Below, piece after piece: positions 38,281-52,004 of a stretch of DNA of 64,000 nt. Within the stretch, counting starts at the first letter, position 1, and the number at the start of each line of letters is the position of its first letter. Position numbers and translations under genes: made by a program. Under the pieces are notes generated by a model. It was given only the letters and a program-made list of their open reading frames with translations. It searched no databases and was not told where the DNA came from. The stretch is from Syngnathus acus (lineage: Eukaryota > Chordata > Actinopteri > Syngnathiformes > Syngnathidae), in NCBI RefSeq assembly GCF_901709675.1, contig NC_051102.1, forward strand, positions 5,865,412 through 5,929,411, given 5' to 3'.

Positions 38281-41200
38281 AAGCATGTCGTTTTCATGGG
38301 TACAGTATAGAAGTCCTTTTTATACTCGAGATGAAATACTCAGATTGTGTTCGCGATCCCTATTAAAGCTTAATTAAGACAAATGTTTTTTTTCCCATTC
38401 CATGCCAGAGAGTATTTAGATCCTGTAGATGGAGCTCTTTATCTACGAAGCCTCACGTAATGTCCGGATGAGCCAATTGAAAGTTGCCTCATCCAGATTT
38501 TGCTTGTGGATATGAGCTCAGGGGAGTTGTGCATCATGCAGGCTCATCATCTCAGGCTGGGATAGATTTGGCACAACAGCAATGCGGGTATTGAGTTAAA
38601 ACAACACTATATACATGCAGTAAGAAATCTGAATTTTAATGTACTGAGTACATTAGGAATTCCTTCTGCCTTTGACCTTGAGAAAAAATATTGTCTCTTT
38701 GAGGTCATAAAATAAGACAATCGTGCGAGGCACAGTGTCTTGAAACCATTTACCTTTCTTCCCAAACCTGGCGGCGATGTGATTAAAGCATAATATCATG
38801 TCATATTTTTCATGCTGTGAGTCAAAGGGGCTGAAAGGATCATTTCCATCGTTTCAATGAAATATCTGCGGGAACAAAGCAGCAAATTAGTCACACTAAC
38901 TAAAGCACCAGCGCTTGCTTCTTTCAGAAGACTTTGTCTGGCTTCTGATTGGTCGCCACAGAGCTCGTTCATTACATGGACAAGAGTTGCTAATGAAGAA
39001 AATGATAGACTAAGGTTCCTCTCTGATGAATAAAAACGTGAAGGGGTGAGCTTGATTATGTGTCATTTTGATGGCCAATTATTTTAATCTTGCATATAGG
39101 TTAGCCATAGTTTTGACCCTCCCTTTTTAATATATGTTTTGCCTGCATATTTCTATTTAAATGAATGCCAAAGCTTTGATTGATAACCGAGTTCAATCTA
39201 GCCCACGGGAAGACTTGGCTGGTCAGTCATACTGGCAGAATTATCATTAAAATCTACTGCGGGGACTACTCGGAAGTTGACATTATCAAATATTGATTAG
39301 CATCTAGGGAATTCTCTGCCTGAAACGTGTCCATTCTTTTTTTTTTTCATTCTTCACCACATATTAATGTGATGTCATCTTAAAAATATTTTTATAGCAC
39401 ACCCATCTCATCACAGCATCCCCAAGGGGGCATCTTGCAGTTTACCTTGTAATGTAAACAAATATTTCTATTTAGGCCTTGATTGTTGCCTGGCTTTTAA
39501 CACTACTTACTGTATATTAGCGCAGATCAGTGACATAACCTTTGCAGTATGAGCATTTTCGACTGATTGAAATTGAGATGCATAAAACTCCACAAACAAA
39601 TAGATTAGTCATTGATCAAAGGTAAGCTTTGATCCGTGTGTGAGAGCACGCCATGTCCAATCGATGTCTTTAATTCAGACTCCAGTGTGTGTTTGCACGA
39701 TTCCGGCTATGGCCCCTCTCACCCCGATACATCGTACACAGACGCACAAAAAAAAAAGGGAAAAGGCGCATACACAGCAAACTGATTAGGTGAGCCACAG
39801 GGATTAGGCCTAATGACAAACAAACTCAGCGTGTGTTCAAGAACCTCAGCTTCGCAGATGAAATATAGATTTTCCTCTGTCCCAAAAGCTGATGAGTATT
39901 AGTGAAGGCATGTGTGTGTGTAATCTTGTTCTCCAGATTGTTTTCTACATATGAAGGGAATAGGCGTTAGGGAATAGAATGCAACTGATTGGGCAACTGC
40001 TTTGTTACGGTTAAAGACCCAATCCCAGGGGATGGAGAAGGTTAAATAACTGCCCATGTGTTTGTTTTTGTGTGTATCTTTTAAGATATGTTTGTTTGGA
40101 CAGATAAATACAATTGCAGTCCCAGGAGGAATTCATCGTTATTGTTTTAGCTAATGACAAGTCTTCCCAATTACTCAAAATATCACTAATGAGGTGTGTC
40201 TATATGAGTGCGCTTGTTTGAGCAGCCAATACTTCATTTTGACTTAATTAAATCTTTTGCCCCTTGGAGAATTTGCCACAAGCAATGGCCCATTTGTTAC
40301 AATGCATTATGCATGTAAGCATTTATTATTATTATTTTTTTTACAGTTTTTGTACAGTTTAATCAGCAGTCATTATTATTATTAAAACATTCATCGTTGA
40401 AATATGGAAATGTACAAAGCGTTGATATTTGTATTGAAAACACATTTAATGCAAAAAAAATAAAATTAAATTAAAAACGGCCAGAAAATTAGTAAAGAAA
40501 CAAAATAAACTTAGTGGGCAATTCCATCACATAACATAAACTACTGGGAAATAAAATACAATATAAATTCATGGTAATATTAATTTTAATGAGCAGAGTT
40601 TTCTTCACATTGATCTGTTTTTATAATTAATCAATACAATTTAAATGATTAATTTAAACAAGTGTGGTGGTGGAAAAATAACATTTGTGAACAGCTCCTG
40701 CCGGGGGAAAATATAAAATATAAAACTCTTAAACGTAATGATCGGACGTACGGATTTACCTTGAGTCATTGAACGCCTCAACAACTCCAGGTGAACACCT
40801 TGAAAATCAATTGACGACTGAGGATTCGGCTTCAGTTTCACTGCACAAAGAGCAAGTTCAATTTACGGTGAGTTGCATTGCTGTTTTATCCAAATTTGAC
40901 ATAAGAGTGATTTTTGGCGTTTTTTTGACGATCTGCAATTACCATTAAGCAGCAACGTACCTGCAGTTGGCAAAAAAAAAGGCCTACTTTGTTTGTATTG
41001 TTACCATCAATCAGGCGCTTTAATATAAGCGTCAAGTTGTAAATGATGTCGCTGTATGCAGATTCAGATGTGAGTGGTGGTTTTTAATCACGCTTCAAAG
41101 TGATGCGTTCATTTAGCTGCTGCACTGCCAGTGACTCTGAATTAAGTCATTTGAGTGTATGCAAAGTGGTTTGTCATTTTTACTTTTGCTGATGAATGTG

Positions 41201-41577
41201 GTGCAGCATATAATAGACAGTTTGATATAGTGATTAATTAAGGGAGGTGCATTTTTATTTTTTATGGTTGTGGCAATGTGATTAGTATCCTAATCCCCCC
41301 CCACACACAAACATTTCATCAACAATTCACCAAAATACAACTGCCAGAATTGCCATCCTTTCCCAAGTCCTTCCCGTATCTTAAATATATTAGAACATTA
41401 TGAACAGGGTACACCAAACTTTGCAAACACTGCAGCTCTGCTTATAGTATATTGGCTTTGTCTAAATTGGTTCCACCATTTTGGAACTTCACCCCAGCTG
41501 ATGATGTCATTGCTGAGACAGCTCAGTGTAGGTTCCTATGCTAATTATCCCCACTGTTTCTGTGGATAACACATTTA
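38281..41577. other. No gene seen; AT-rich unique DNA
   Basis: This stretch carries frequent stops in all frames, AT-rich blocks (40440-40700), and several TAATTA/ATTA-type cores with unique flanks, for example around 38880-39010 and 40200-40330. It may hold conserved non-coding regulatory elements, which cannot be judged without alignment. Confidence 0.4.
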
Positions 41578-42376
41578 CCGTGTTTTCCCATGCATAATGC
41601 GCAGAATTTGACTAATTTATTGTCCTAAAATCTGGGGTGCGCATTATGCATGGGTACAAAAAATTTTGAAGAAAATCTCCCTTGAAATAAAACTTGAAAT
41701 CACACCTTTCTTCTTGTTTGTTGTCAATCGCGCATCGCATTCAGCCATCCTGCCCAACACACTTAGTCAGTAAAATTCGTAATTGACGACACGTCGTTTG
41801 ATGCGATGGTGCAATCCTTGATGGTGTGTTATTGTCAAATATTGTTTGTTTTTTAATCTCCATCGCAGACCGGATATCATATGGAGGCATATATCATAAA
41901 GAGCGAGAGTTCAGTTCTCTCCCTATTAGTTTCAATTCACAGTTTAATTAGCAGTTTCAATCAGCAAATAACAAAATGCGTATTACAGGTAATATTTTAT
42001 TTCACAACACTTTGCCTTGTTCCTTTCTTCTCTGCTGCTCACTTCAAACACGCTCCATACGAACACAATGCTCTCGTATCAGACGCTTGCTCGATCACCT
42101 GCTCGTTTGCTGTCAAAATGTACCCTACACAAATCCGCAACATTTCTTCGCTATCGAGTTTGCTAGCGCATGCGCAGTGATACTGACCGGCAGAATAACA
42201 TCCGGTTGTTCCCAAAGATGATCTTTTTTCTGAAATAATTTTACGTTTACGGACTTAAGTAAGAGTCAAAATTTGGGTGCGTATTATACATGGGTACAGG
42301 CTTTTTTCCAGCATCGACATGCCATTTTTAGGGTGCGTATTATGCACGGGGGCGCATTTTGCATGGAAAAACACGG
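41578..42376. mobile_element. TA-flanked MITE-like element (799 bp), CCGTGTTTTCCCATGC family
   Basis: Inverted ends CCGTGTTTTCCCATGCATAA and its partner near 42351-42376 (reverse complement CCGTGTTTTTCCATGCAAAA), with TA on both sides (41576-41577 and 42377-42378). Internal GGGTGCG(C/T)ATTAT words repeat near each end. It is a different family from the two dynein-intron MITEs, though the TACCGT.TTTTCC ends share a style. The 99-codon frame inside has no recognisable domain. Confidence 0.85.
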
Positions 42377-42842
42377 TACTTGGTTGTTTAATTCCACACT
42401 TGATGGGTAAGTATAGCAAGCACTCGAGATTCAAATATTTGAAATCGTAACATTCAAATTTCCATAATGTCTCCTTAAAAATTGCCTACTTGTTGAATCC
42501 ATGTAATATATATAACATCATTTTAATTTTACTCTAGGTTCCCTTGTATTAAAGTGAATGGCATCTCCCAGATTCCAACATGCGCCCAACTCTGTAGGGT
42601 AACTAAGTGGCTGTCTGCCACAGGCTTCTTTGATTATTTGTCCGTTGCACACTCCCGAACGAACACACGCGCTGCTGAAAAGCTAATCTTTTTGTGCTAA
42701 TGAATGGTATTGGCTTTCCTAACAGGCTTTTAAAGAAATGTGATGGATCGGGGGCTAGCTGCGGGAGGCGGAGGGAGAGAAGGACATGGGGAGGCGATGC
42801 CACAAGTGCAAGGGAGGGGAGGTGTCAATAAGCACATCAGTG

Positions 42843-42859
42843 CCCCCCCCCCCCCCCCC
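42843..42859 (+). repeat. Poly-C tract
   Basis: A run of about 17 C in a GC-richer patch. Simple repeat only. Confidence 0.85.
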
Positions 42860-43271
42860 TGCCAGATGCCTCTAATGTATGCATCCGCACTCATTGACAT
42901 GCTCGCATAAGCACCTGCATGCGCCTTTAGTCGCTCATAAATCTGTGAGCAAAACACAAAGGCAAAGTCTTTCGGTGCCAATAAGCTGAGAGATGGATTG
43001 TGGGAGATGTCTCCACCTTGACCGTTACTGTGATGAATGCCGGAGAGTGTGTTTACATGCACTCCTGTGTATTACATCAGTCGGGAGATGTAGGTGCGTG
43101 CAGATTGCTGGGGAAATAAGTCTCAGGGAATCCATTTTGTGACCTCACTCGCAAGGAGACTCGTGTTTAAAACAAAATAGTAGCGCCATAATATTTTTTA
43201 AAAAACTTTTGTTTATTTCAAAGTGCGGTTTCAAGATAATTATGAATTATGTCATCTGTTTTGTTCTCATT

Positions 43272-43600
43272 AGGGAAGTGATATCAAACTCAAGGCCCGG
43301 GGGCCAGATACGGTCCACCACATCATTTTATGTGGCCCTCGAAGACAAATTCCACATCGACTTCATGTGTCAATACTAAAATTTCAAATTGTCTTCACTT
43401 TTAAAAATAGAGATATTGCTAGCATTTTTTCTTACCATTTATTTTCAAAAAGTATTCAAATAGGTTTTACTAGTCTCTGATTTGAAAACTAGTAATTCAT
43501 CAGTTTGTTGTGCAGCCGATACTGTATATAATTGACATTCATAAAGGCCGTCTGGAGAAAACTATGACTACATTGCGGCCCGCGACAAAAACATTTTAAA
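43272..43600 (+). mobile_element. hAT-type MITE, copy B (about 330 bp), degraded
   Basis: GATATCAAACTCAAGGCCCG... and ...CATTGCGGCCCGCGACAAAA align with copy A at 37197-37527, in the same orientation. The right end is eroded and no target duplication is visible. It is older than copy A by this measure. Confidence 0.75.
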
Positions 43601-46555
43601 GACAGACTTGTTAACAGACTTCAAATGAATGTAAAACAATCCTCAGTGTTGGTCTCCCCTTTTCATTTGTGTGACTTTGACAAGCCCCCGTTTCCTTCGG
43701 GGCCCCTTATCTGCTTGAATGACGCTGATAATCCCGTGTTACCCAATCACATTAGCATGCTAGTAATGAGTAAGGCAAGTCAGCCATTAGATGATGATCC
43801 ATAATTCATTGTTGACTGACATGATTACATTTCATTATCCCCACTCTGCCGAATGCTTCGCAACGGCGTATACATGTGTGAATGTCACACAGATCGTCTT
43901 TCCTATGTCGTTGACTTTGTTTGAAAGTTAAAAAAGTGTTTTGGTGTTTGTCGCTCTCGTTTGGCTTCGCTCTCGGAGTGTGTCGTGTGTGTGTGACTGT
44001 GAATTTGACAGCTGTGTAGTGTCCAAGCCCTCACCTTGAATCGTCTCGTCCTGTTTGTTTTTAATCACGTTCCCACAGAAAGGTTCCTCAATAATCCCTC
44101 GATAATTAGCTAAATTATTCTCATTTATTCTAATTTATTCAATACCAAGGTTATAATAGTTATAGTCTTTATTCTTGTGTATTTTGACGTATTTTTCCAC
44201 ATTTGCCACGTGATGTCATCAAACACCGAAAGTGATTATGGAGGCAAATTAGAAGGCTGCGCTCTTTTTGGCACACTCCATTAGAAATCATGTCTCATCA
44301 CATCTGCATAATGAGTTACCGAGTTAACCGGGATTGTTACATAATTAGAAAACATTTAAAAAAATATACTGTTTGATCATGAAAATGAGTAGAAATGATC
44401 ATATATTTTTAAGCTAGTCATTATGGCTGCTGATTGATGGAGAGAGGTTTTATTGAGTCTGGCAAAAGGAATAAATATAATATTTGTCTCTGTCACACTT
44501 TTCTTTCCTTGCATCTCATCTGCATCCATTGTTGGCCCATTTGTCTCTCTTCGCTCGGGTTCACTGGCACCTCGCGCCCTTGAAATTTCCTCACCCTTGC
44601 GTCATTGCACCTTATTTTCTGGCTGGCAATTGTTATTGCGCACGTGTCAATCTCGGAAAAGTATCAACAACAACCTGAGAGCTTCAATTTGCCTAATTAA
44701 CACTCCTTCATGCTTGCCCATCCTTTCCTTTTTGTTTACTGTTGGTTCCAACATGGCGGTTTCCTGAGAGGCACCGCCACAATTTGTAAGCGTGCATAAC
44801 TGTGGCGAGCTTTCAAGTTCATCGCGCTGGGTGGCGAGAACAATTGGAGAGGATCGGTCTTGCTCGTTAAGCTTTGGCGGGGAACAAACAAAGCGCCACT
44901 TGTTGACTCATTTCCTCCGACACGGACAAGCTTTGAATTGCTGTACAATTAGACGTGATTAGAAGAATGTTATTGTTAACTCGTGAGTTAGCTTTTTTTT
45001 TTTTAGCATACATGCTAAGGTGTTTGGCATGGTTAAGATTTTAATTTTACGTTAAACTTGCGCGACTTACATCTTCCAATATTTTTGTTTGTTTGTGACT
45101 TGACCACGTCCGCCATTGGTAGTGAACGGTTGGATTCCAGTTGACGAGTATAAATGTACACGGTAGTGAATGAGTCAACAGAGGGTCACTTTGAGATTTT
45201 GGAATAAATAGTTCTTGCCTGACACATTTTCTGTGAATTATGCCCTTTATGGATTGAAATAAGTATGCGGAAAAGATTTAACGCACCATTTAGACTTGAT
45301 GCATTTATATCTAATCAATGTGACTTTTAATAGGAGTCGCATTCCATAAATAACCAGCAGTGCTTTCGTCCCATGTAATTATTATTGCAGTGAGTGTTTT
45401 TTTTTTTTTTTTGGTCAGCATGTGAGCTTGCCAAAGCAATCCACAGGGCAGGAAATGAACACTCTTTCTTCTCACTTACTTTACAACCACCCCCACCTCA
45501 TGAAATGAATATTTTGCCCTAAAATGCAAATATGTACTTTTCTGGCACCATATAGTTACGGTTTCCCTGACTACAAGGTGTTCTATGAAAGTGACGCCAC
45601 CAGCAACATGATTTCATTCTGACATTGAAACAATCCCTTGACATTGACACACTTTTTGGGCAGAGTTTCCTAGAAACTAAGTTTGAACACATTTATAAAC
45701 TCCCAATGAAGAGAACTTTACTGATAACAGCCCTTTATTTGTATTAAACTCGCTGATTGGTCAAGTAAGAAAATATTGATGCTTTATCATATAAAATTCT
45801 TTCAAATTTCTGCGGAACTTTTTCAGTTCCAGTATCTCGACGCTTCCATATCATGTGAATCATTTCTTCATTAATCCTCTGGCTGCAATGCTAAATGGCG
45901 TGTGAAAAGATGAGTTAGATGAAATGTCTCGGCTGACTTGCTGCTGGGCTTGTGACCTTTTCCCCCAAAAATGATTTTTGCCCTCACAGTATTTCTCCCG
46001 TTGAGAGCAGCTCTTCACTCCTAAATTCTCCAAATTGAACCGGAAGAAGTATTGATTCAATATGACTGCAAACCCTTTGGTGAAGAGTTTAGTAGTTAAA
46101 TAAAGGAAAACATTTGCAGCAATTGTGAATTGAGTTGGATAAAGCTGGAGGTGACTTTCTCCTTTGCCTTGTCATATTTATGCTGTTTGCTTCAAGGTTA
46201 ATCTTTACGTCAATGACTCTCTGTCTGTCTCTGTTGTTTTATTTTTCTCTCCCCATGTTCTCTCTGTTCCTGCTCAGATCAATGGGCCAGTATGACGGAA
46301 GTAAATCTTAATGGTCAGGCATGTGTGTATTTAGATGTTTGTGTGTTTCTGGTGCAGGTGAAGTATTTGCTCGCTCAGCACCGGCACGCCCCTTGGGCAC
46401 CAACACACGCCTAGCTGCCCGCCTCCTGGATAGCCACAATCAATATCACACATGTGCAAGCACAAATAACGCTTTGTGTGTTCAGCAAGTATATTTAACT
46501 CAAATGATAACAGTTGGTTTTAGAGAGAAAAAAAAACGAAACATGCAGAAGGTAA
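43601..46555. other. No gene seen; candidate conserved non-coding DNA
   Basis: Unique sequence with clusters of homeodomain-type cores, for example 43725-43850 (ATTAGCATGC, CCATTAGATG, CATAATTCATT), and a TTTTTTTTTT run at about 45396-45412. The open frames on either strand have no family resemblance. Confidence 0.35.
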
Positions 46556-46800
46556 AGAAACAAGGTGCCAGGCCAGATAATTCACTTTTGGGTGTTTTTT
46601 TTATTTTTTTTATTTTGTCTGGATTTTTTTCCCACATTTCCAGTCGTCCCTTGTAGGAAACACATATTGAATTCTTTTCAGTTTTTTCGGAAGAATTATT
46701 TGGGTTTTTATGAATTTTTTTGTTGGTTTGTGGACCCCTGAGATGGCCTTGGCCACCCCTTGGCCCCCCCTAAGGGAAAAATTCTAGCTCCGGCAGTGGC
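46556..46800. repeat. Dispersed repeat (GGTGCCAGGCCAGATAATTC ... CTAGCTCCGGCAG), fuller copy
   Basis: Contains the 5' words seen at 37100-37140 and 55690-55730 and the 3' words seen at 14430-14495 and 57205-57275, so it links those fragments into one family of roughly 240 bases. It ends GAAAAATTCTAGCTCCGGCA. No inverted repeats or coding capacity were defined. Confidence 0.6.
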
Positions 46801-49190
46801 CTTACGTATTTGGTTGCATATAGTGGTCACTTACAAAGACCTAAATAATCAAAGCATTACAGCAGATGCTACGATGCATCATTTTCTCAAGACCCTACTT
46901 GAATCCTTTAACTTATTCAACAAAACCTTGTTGTCACAAATTTGACACACTATTTTTGGTAATCGGTTCAAAGTCACATTATGGTTACAAAACGCCTAAG
47001 AGCCATCTGCATACATTGAAGAATCCTACAATTAACGTGATTTTTTTCTCTCTCTCGCGAGTGCATACGTGGCAGCTGCAACCGCTCATCACATTTTTTG
47101 ATTGCCACATTTGATATTTCCTGCCCATAATTGTAGATGGCAGCTTTGCATAGCTATATCGGTCGGCGAGTGCGCTCAGCGTGGGCTCTCGCTCCAATCA
47201 GTGTGTGAGTTCAGCGTTGACAGGTCTTCATCGCGCATAAGTGCAAAAAAGGGCCCGATGAACCGCATGGTGGAGGATGAGCGAAATGGAGAGGGAGGGG
47301 ATCCCACTGTGGGTAAATAGTATGGACCAGGTGGTGTGAGCGTGTGAGATGAGGCGAAAGGATGCAGGGTGGGATTCAGCTGGCACCTGCCGCCGACAAA
47401 CTCTCACTTGAGACCCCCCCCCCCTTCTCCCCCTCAAGCTGCTTTCAAGGGCCTCGTGAACTTTCCTCTTCTCTCCTCTATTGGGATCCCATCATTACCT
47501 GCTGATTACAGAGCTGTCATGTCTTCCATCTAACAGGCCAAGATGGTGATTGGCACCGGAATGACTGCGCCTCTCTGGTGTTTGCTCAAGCGCGATGGCC
47601 TCCTTGTGTACACGACTCTGGAGGCGACCGCATGTGTGTTTAACAGTCTGATGGGCACACGTGTGCCGAAGACTTTGTGCTTTTCCCCCTCACCTCTGGT
47701 AAAGAGGAGGTGAGAGAAGATTGTCGAGACAATCTAGCCAGACTGTGGCTGAGTGATCGTCACCGACCGATTTGCTTCCCTCGCTCGTTGTCGTTTCTCA
47801 AAAACTCACCGAATTGAAAAATAGTTGGTGCATGCGGCATTAAGTTATACCTCGCAGGCATTCCGCAGACACGATATTAACATGTGAGGCTGTTAAATGC
47901 AAGTGTCCTGATTGGCTGTTTGACCTTTAAAGGGTAATTGCTACTTTTTAAAAACTCGTAAAAGATTCGGAGCGTATGAAAAGAAGCCTAAGCCATTTTA
48001 TTTTACTAGAAACTCCAAACAATAAATGTATATTTCTCCATAAAACATGCAGCTAGTTATGGCCAACTGGCCTGTAAGAGAAATCAAAGTGAAAACGAAG
48101 TCAGATTGTGTGCCCTTAATCTTTGCTCGTAAATATTTCAATCATATAAAATCACCCTCCTTTATGTAGTAATGTGTGTCTTTTTTCATTAATAGGAGAG
48201 CTTGCTGAATTTTTGAAACCATTTAACCCGTAGAATTCCTTTAAAAAAAAAAAAAAAAAAAAAAGTTCGCTTCTATATACAAAGCCCATTCTATTTTCTT
48301 CTGTCTGCTTGACAGAAAATTGGGGTCTTCAAGTGAAAAAAAAAAACTTTATGACAGTCATACTGCCTTCAAGTTAATAGGGGCCTTCCATTCACCTAGC
48401 ATGAAAGTCTCAAGTTTGAGCTGTAGCATTTTGGAATATAGATTGCTTTGTGCACCCAGACCATTGATGCTTCAAAACTGCCCAAGTTCTTCTTTGGCTG
48501 TCCGGCCTTTTCAAATGGTTCCCCATAAAAGAAGAATAAAAATGGAACAATGGCAGAGTGGAAGTAGGGATGGGAATAGCCTTAAATCAGACGACAAGAA
48601 AAGCCAAGAGAGAAAGTAAAGTTATCAATCGAGACAGGTAAGGCCACTCTGAAGGTTGCAAAGTTTGAGGGAATAGTCATTAGAATTTATTTTTTCCTGC
48701 AATCTAAACACCCATAACATTTCCATCGATCAATTTCCAATCAGTTCCTGGATGATTCTCAGTTGATGGCATGTTCTCCATGACCAGTGGAACCCCGCGA
48801 ATGCCCGAGTAATCATTAGCATATCATTATTTCTGCTTAAATGCACCTATCTTCAGCGCAGACGCCCCGCTGCGCCGATTCAACATCATTAGCCAACTTG
48901 ACTGGTTGGAAGCATTAGCGACGCAACATTACACAGCGCCACGCAGTGGGCCAATGGTTGGGAAAACGAGATGGCGACTCCTCACTTGTCATGTGTTGCT
49001 CATTGAAACCTGTGAAGAAATGTTGAGGAAAATTGGGTCAAGAACTGTCCGTCCTCCCTGTTATGTATACGTTTCAATATCGTGATGTAGCACGATTCAT
49101 CATCATGATTTTTATTTTTGACTTGGTTCCATATTATTATTGTTTTGTGTTCCTTAAGAAATACAGGTTGCTAGCTTTGCTCATTTGTGC
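46801..49190. other. No gene seen
   Basis: Unique DNA with a 22-base poly-A run (48243-48264) and a C run near 47413. Open frames of up to about 100 codons (for example 48320-48619) show no domain, codon bias or splice context that would support a gene. Confidence 0.4.
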
Positions 49191-49420
49191 CATTATGCTA
49201 GAGCTGTCACTATCGAATATTTTCAGAATTGATTATTCTGTCGATTATTCCATCGATTAATCAGCTATTATTTGATTTTTTTCCCCCAATTATTTATTTG
49301 ATAGCGTATAGCGATAGACAACAAAATAATTAAACATTACACAAAACGAATATTTTCAGAATTGATTATTCTTGCGATTATTCCCTCGATTAATGAGCTA
49401 AAATTATATTTTGCATACAT
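49191..49420. repeat. Dispersed repeat (GAATATTTTCAGAATTGATTATTC family), two partial units
   Basis: GAATATTTTCAGAATTGATT occurs at about 49215 and again at about 49348, each followed by CGATTATTCC(A/C)TCGATTAAT. The first unit starts with AGAGCTGTCACTATC. The same type of sequence lies at 52005-52275. Non-coding interspersed repeat. Confidence 0.6.
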
Positions 49421-50727
49421 TTTTTTCAGCCAATTACTATTTATTTGATAGTGTATAGTGATTTGAAAACTAAATTAAAAATTAAATAATATCACATAGC
49501 ACCCATTTGAACATTATTTCCATCCTGTGTGGCTCCACAGTGACTCGGGCTAAGGATATTCTCGCCGTATCGTTTCCTCCCTATCACATACGTGTTTCAT
49601 TGAACAAAAATTGACTTTGTGACTGTTCCATGTGCCAACTTTTAATACAAAGTCGGTGAGACACGGCAGAGAAACGGAAGCCAGCTCACACAATTAGATG
49701 CACCATCTGCCTCGCCTCTCAACAATCCCCGGCGTGTGAAATGAAAATACCAGCCAAGTTAGTGAAGTCAATGCCACACATCGGCTTGTTTGCAGTTGGA
49801 CTCATTGCATGCTAGTTTGTTCAATGAGAAGGATGATTTCCACCAACATCCTATGACCATCCGTTAAGTTTTTTTTTTTCTTCCCCTACCATTCTCCTTT
49901 TCCAAGATCTCCATAACAAAAGTTTATACCCTGTGGCTGGTTTCATTTCTCTTTTCCCTCCCCCTCTGTTTTGTGCTACTACGCCAGACTGAACTGGGAT
50001 GACTTAACCTTTGTGAGGAACACCATTACAAGCTTGGATGGATTCCACTGTGTGTGCATGCGTGTGTTTGACTTACGGACACACACATATGATCTTCCTG
50101 AGGGGGGGGGAACACACGGATGCCGCTCTTCTGTTTTTGCTCTTGTTCCTGATTACCGTTTGTTTTATTAATGCTATGGTAATCTGTTTTTCCTCTCCTT
50201 CTGTCTACTCCCAGGGAGATATTCTCGAAAGACGCTCGATGGAAAAAGGTTCAGGAGGGATCCTCTGTCATTTCTTTTATTATTGTTGCTGTAGAAAAGG
50301 GACATTTAACTCGATCTTTGTGTAAGATTGTGATCAGATGCTATTTTGGTGTTTTTTAAGTGCACATTTTCACATCCTGTAGGTTGTATATGGAATATTT
50401 TGGTGTACCTGAGTTGTTAGTGTTGGTTAGATAACTGTGATTCACTACGCCTGTATTTTGTCTTAATTTCCATTCACCTGCAGGAAGAAAGAGCATGAAA
50501 TATTAATTAGGCGGCTCTCTCCAGGTGATGTGCTCGGCCTACTGAGAGCACTTTGTGTGCTTGTAAGTCTTTCTCGGGCCTTGTGTTCTGCCTGCTAATG
50601 AACACTGTTTCCGAGACCTCTTGACCTCTTTCTTTTGCGTCTCGCCGTCCTCTGCCCCTCTTGTCTCTCATCTCAGCCTCTCGAGTCCTGTTTTATTCTC
50701 ACTGCTTTGTCTGGCTCCTAAACCCAG

Positions 50728-50828
50728 TTTAAAGAAGTGGCCTCGAGCCGCACCGGCGTCTTGTCAATGCAAATGGATCCCCTCGAGCGCCTTCTCTCAT
50801 TTCTGGACGTCCTCTCAGAGATGATGCG
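50728..50828 (+). other. Candidate internal coding exon, unassigned
   Basis: A good acceptor (CTGGCTCCTAAACCCAG) and donor (GATGCG|GTAATG) bracket a 101-base open frame. In frame 1 it reads KEVASSRTGVLSMQMDPLER followed by a leucine-rich LLSFLDVLSEMM, with a protein-like hydrophobic pattern. I could not link it to a family or find partner exons nearby. It may be an exon of a gene whose other exons lie to the right, or chance. Confidence 0.25.
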
Positions 50829-51049
50829 GTAATGAGGGTGTTTGGATCGTTCAGAGAGACTTTTCATAACCTTACCTGTTCTTGCACTGAAATCTGCTTT
50901 CGCACTCTCATGTTATCCGTCTGTAGCCTCCAGCGTTTTTGCTCTTGTTGCCTTTATTTGGTCGTACGTGGCCATTTTGTATGCGATATATGAAGAGGTG
51001 AGAAGTTTCATTGAAACAAGCGACAGACACTTTGCAGAGCATCGGTCAC

Positions 51050-51215
51050 TATTTGCCGAGGATAAAAAATACGTGAGTCTTGTAATATTGTCTGTCTACA
51101 TGTGCTGCTGCACCGTTGCTTAAAGTGGACGAACACTGCCGCATAGATGTTAATTGCGTAATTGTCTGGCATGTTATTCTGTGGCTTCATGAATAAAAAC
51201 AAATTCATCAACTAA
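51050..51215 (+). repeat. Second copy of the dispersed repeat seen at 1335-1358
   Basis: 51092-51115 matches 1335-1358 with one mismatch. The copy is preceded by GAGGATAAAAAATACGTGAG and followed within 100 bases by AATAAAAACAAA, as in the first copy. The adjoining open frame at 50842-51123 is therefore at least partly repeat-derived. Confidence 0.45.
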
Positions 51216-52004
51216 TTGCTTACTCGTCCTAAAAGATGACGCGTTTCGAAAAGCAAGTATTTATTTATTTTTTTACAGCTTTGTGAAATCTTTTTCAACA
51301 CATCATTTGACTTGCCCTCACCCTGATGTTCTAAGATTGTAGACAAAAGTCCATTTTATTTTCCAGTTGCTCTGTATTATCTTGGAGTTGAATCCTGGAC
51401 CAGATTTGTGCACAGTTTTGAAAATGTCACCTGTCAAATTACATGATAATTTGACAAAGGCATAGGAGCCAGCGCTCCCCGCTAAGTTATTCAGATTGTA
51501 TCTTGAAACGAGACTCCATTTAAATGCATACATAGCATGAAGGATTTACCAAATACCAATACTTGGAAGGAATTCTAACGCACACGCAAGATGGTAAAAT
51601 AATTTCAAAACTTCCAATGTGAAATCAGGATGTCAATAAAACAATAGTTCAAGTTGCAGGCATTTTGTGTCACTTCACAAATTCCAAATGAATGGACCAG
51701 TGCATGCGTGTCCTTGTGTGAAATGTGTGAGCCTGCCATCTCATTAACATCCTCCGCTTCTGCTTTTGTAGTCAAATGTGGCACTCCAGATCAAATAATA
51801 TGCAGCAAAAAAATTCGCAACTAGATTTTCATTAGACAGACCTCTGGAGTATGTTAATATTTTGTTGTTTGCTTCAAACGCTTTCTTGTTGGGTTAGCAT
51901 AGTGGCTTTTTTATACGAGCACTCAAAACTGCATTATGATTTTTTTTGTCGTAGAGTCGTCAGGTTTTCATAAAGACAAGGATTTCCTTGTAAAATATAT
52001 TGCA

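Noticed and set aside
50842-51123. 93-codon + strand frame with a hydrophobic segment (SSVFALVAFIWSYVAILYAI)
   Set aside because: Its 3' part overlaps a dispersed repeat shared with the rapgef4 intron. The hydrophobic part alone is not enough to claim a membrane protein, although GAAGAG|GTGAGA is donor-like.
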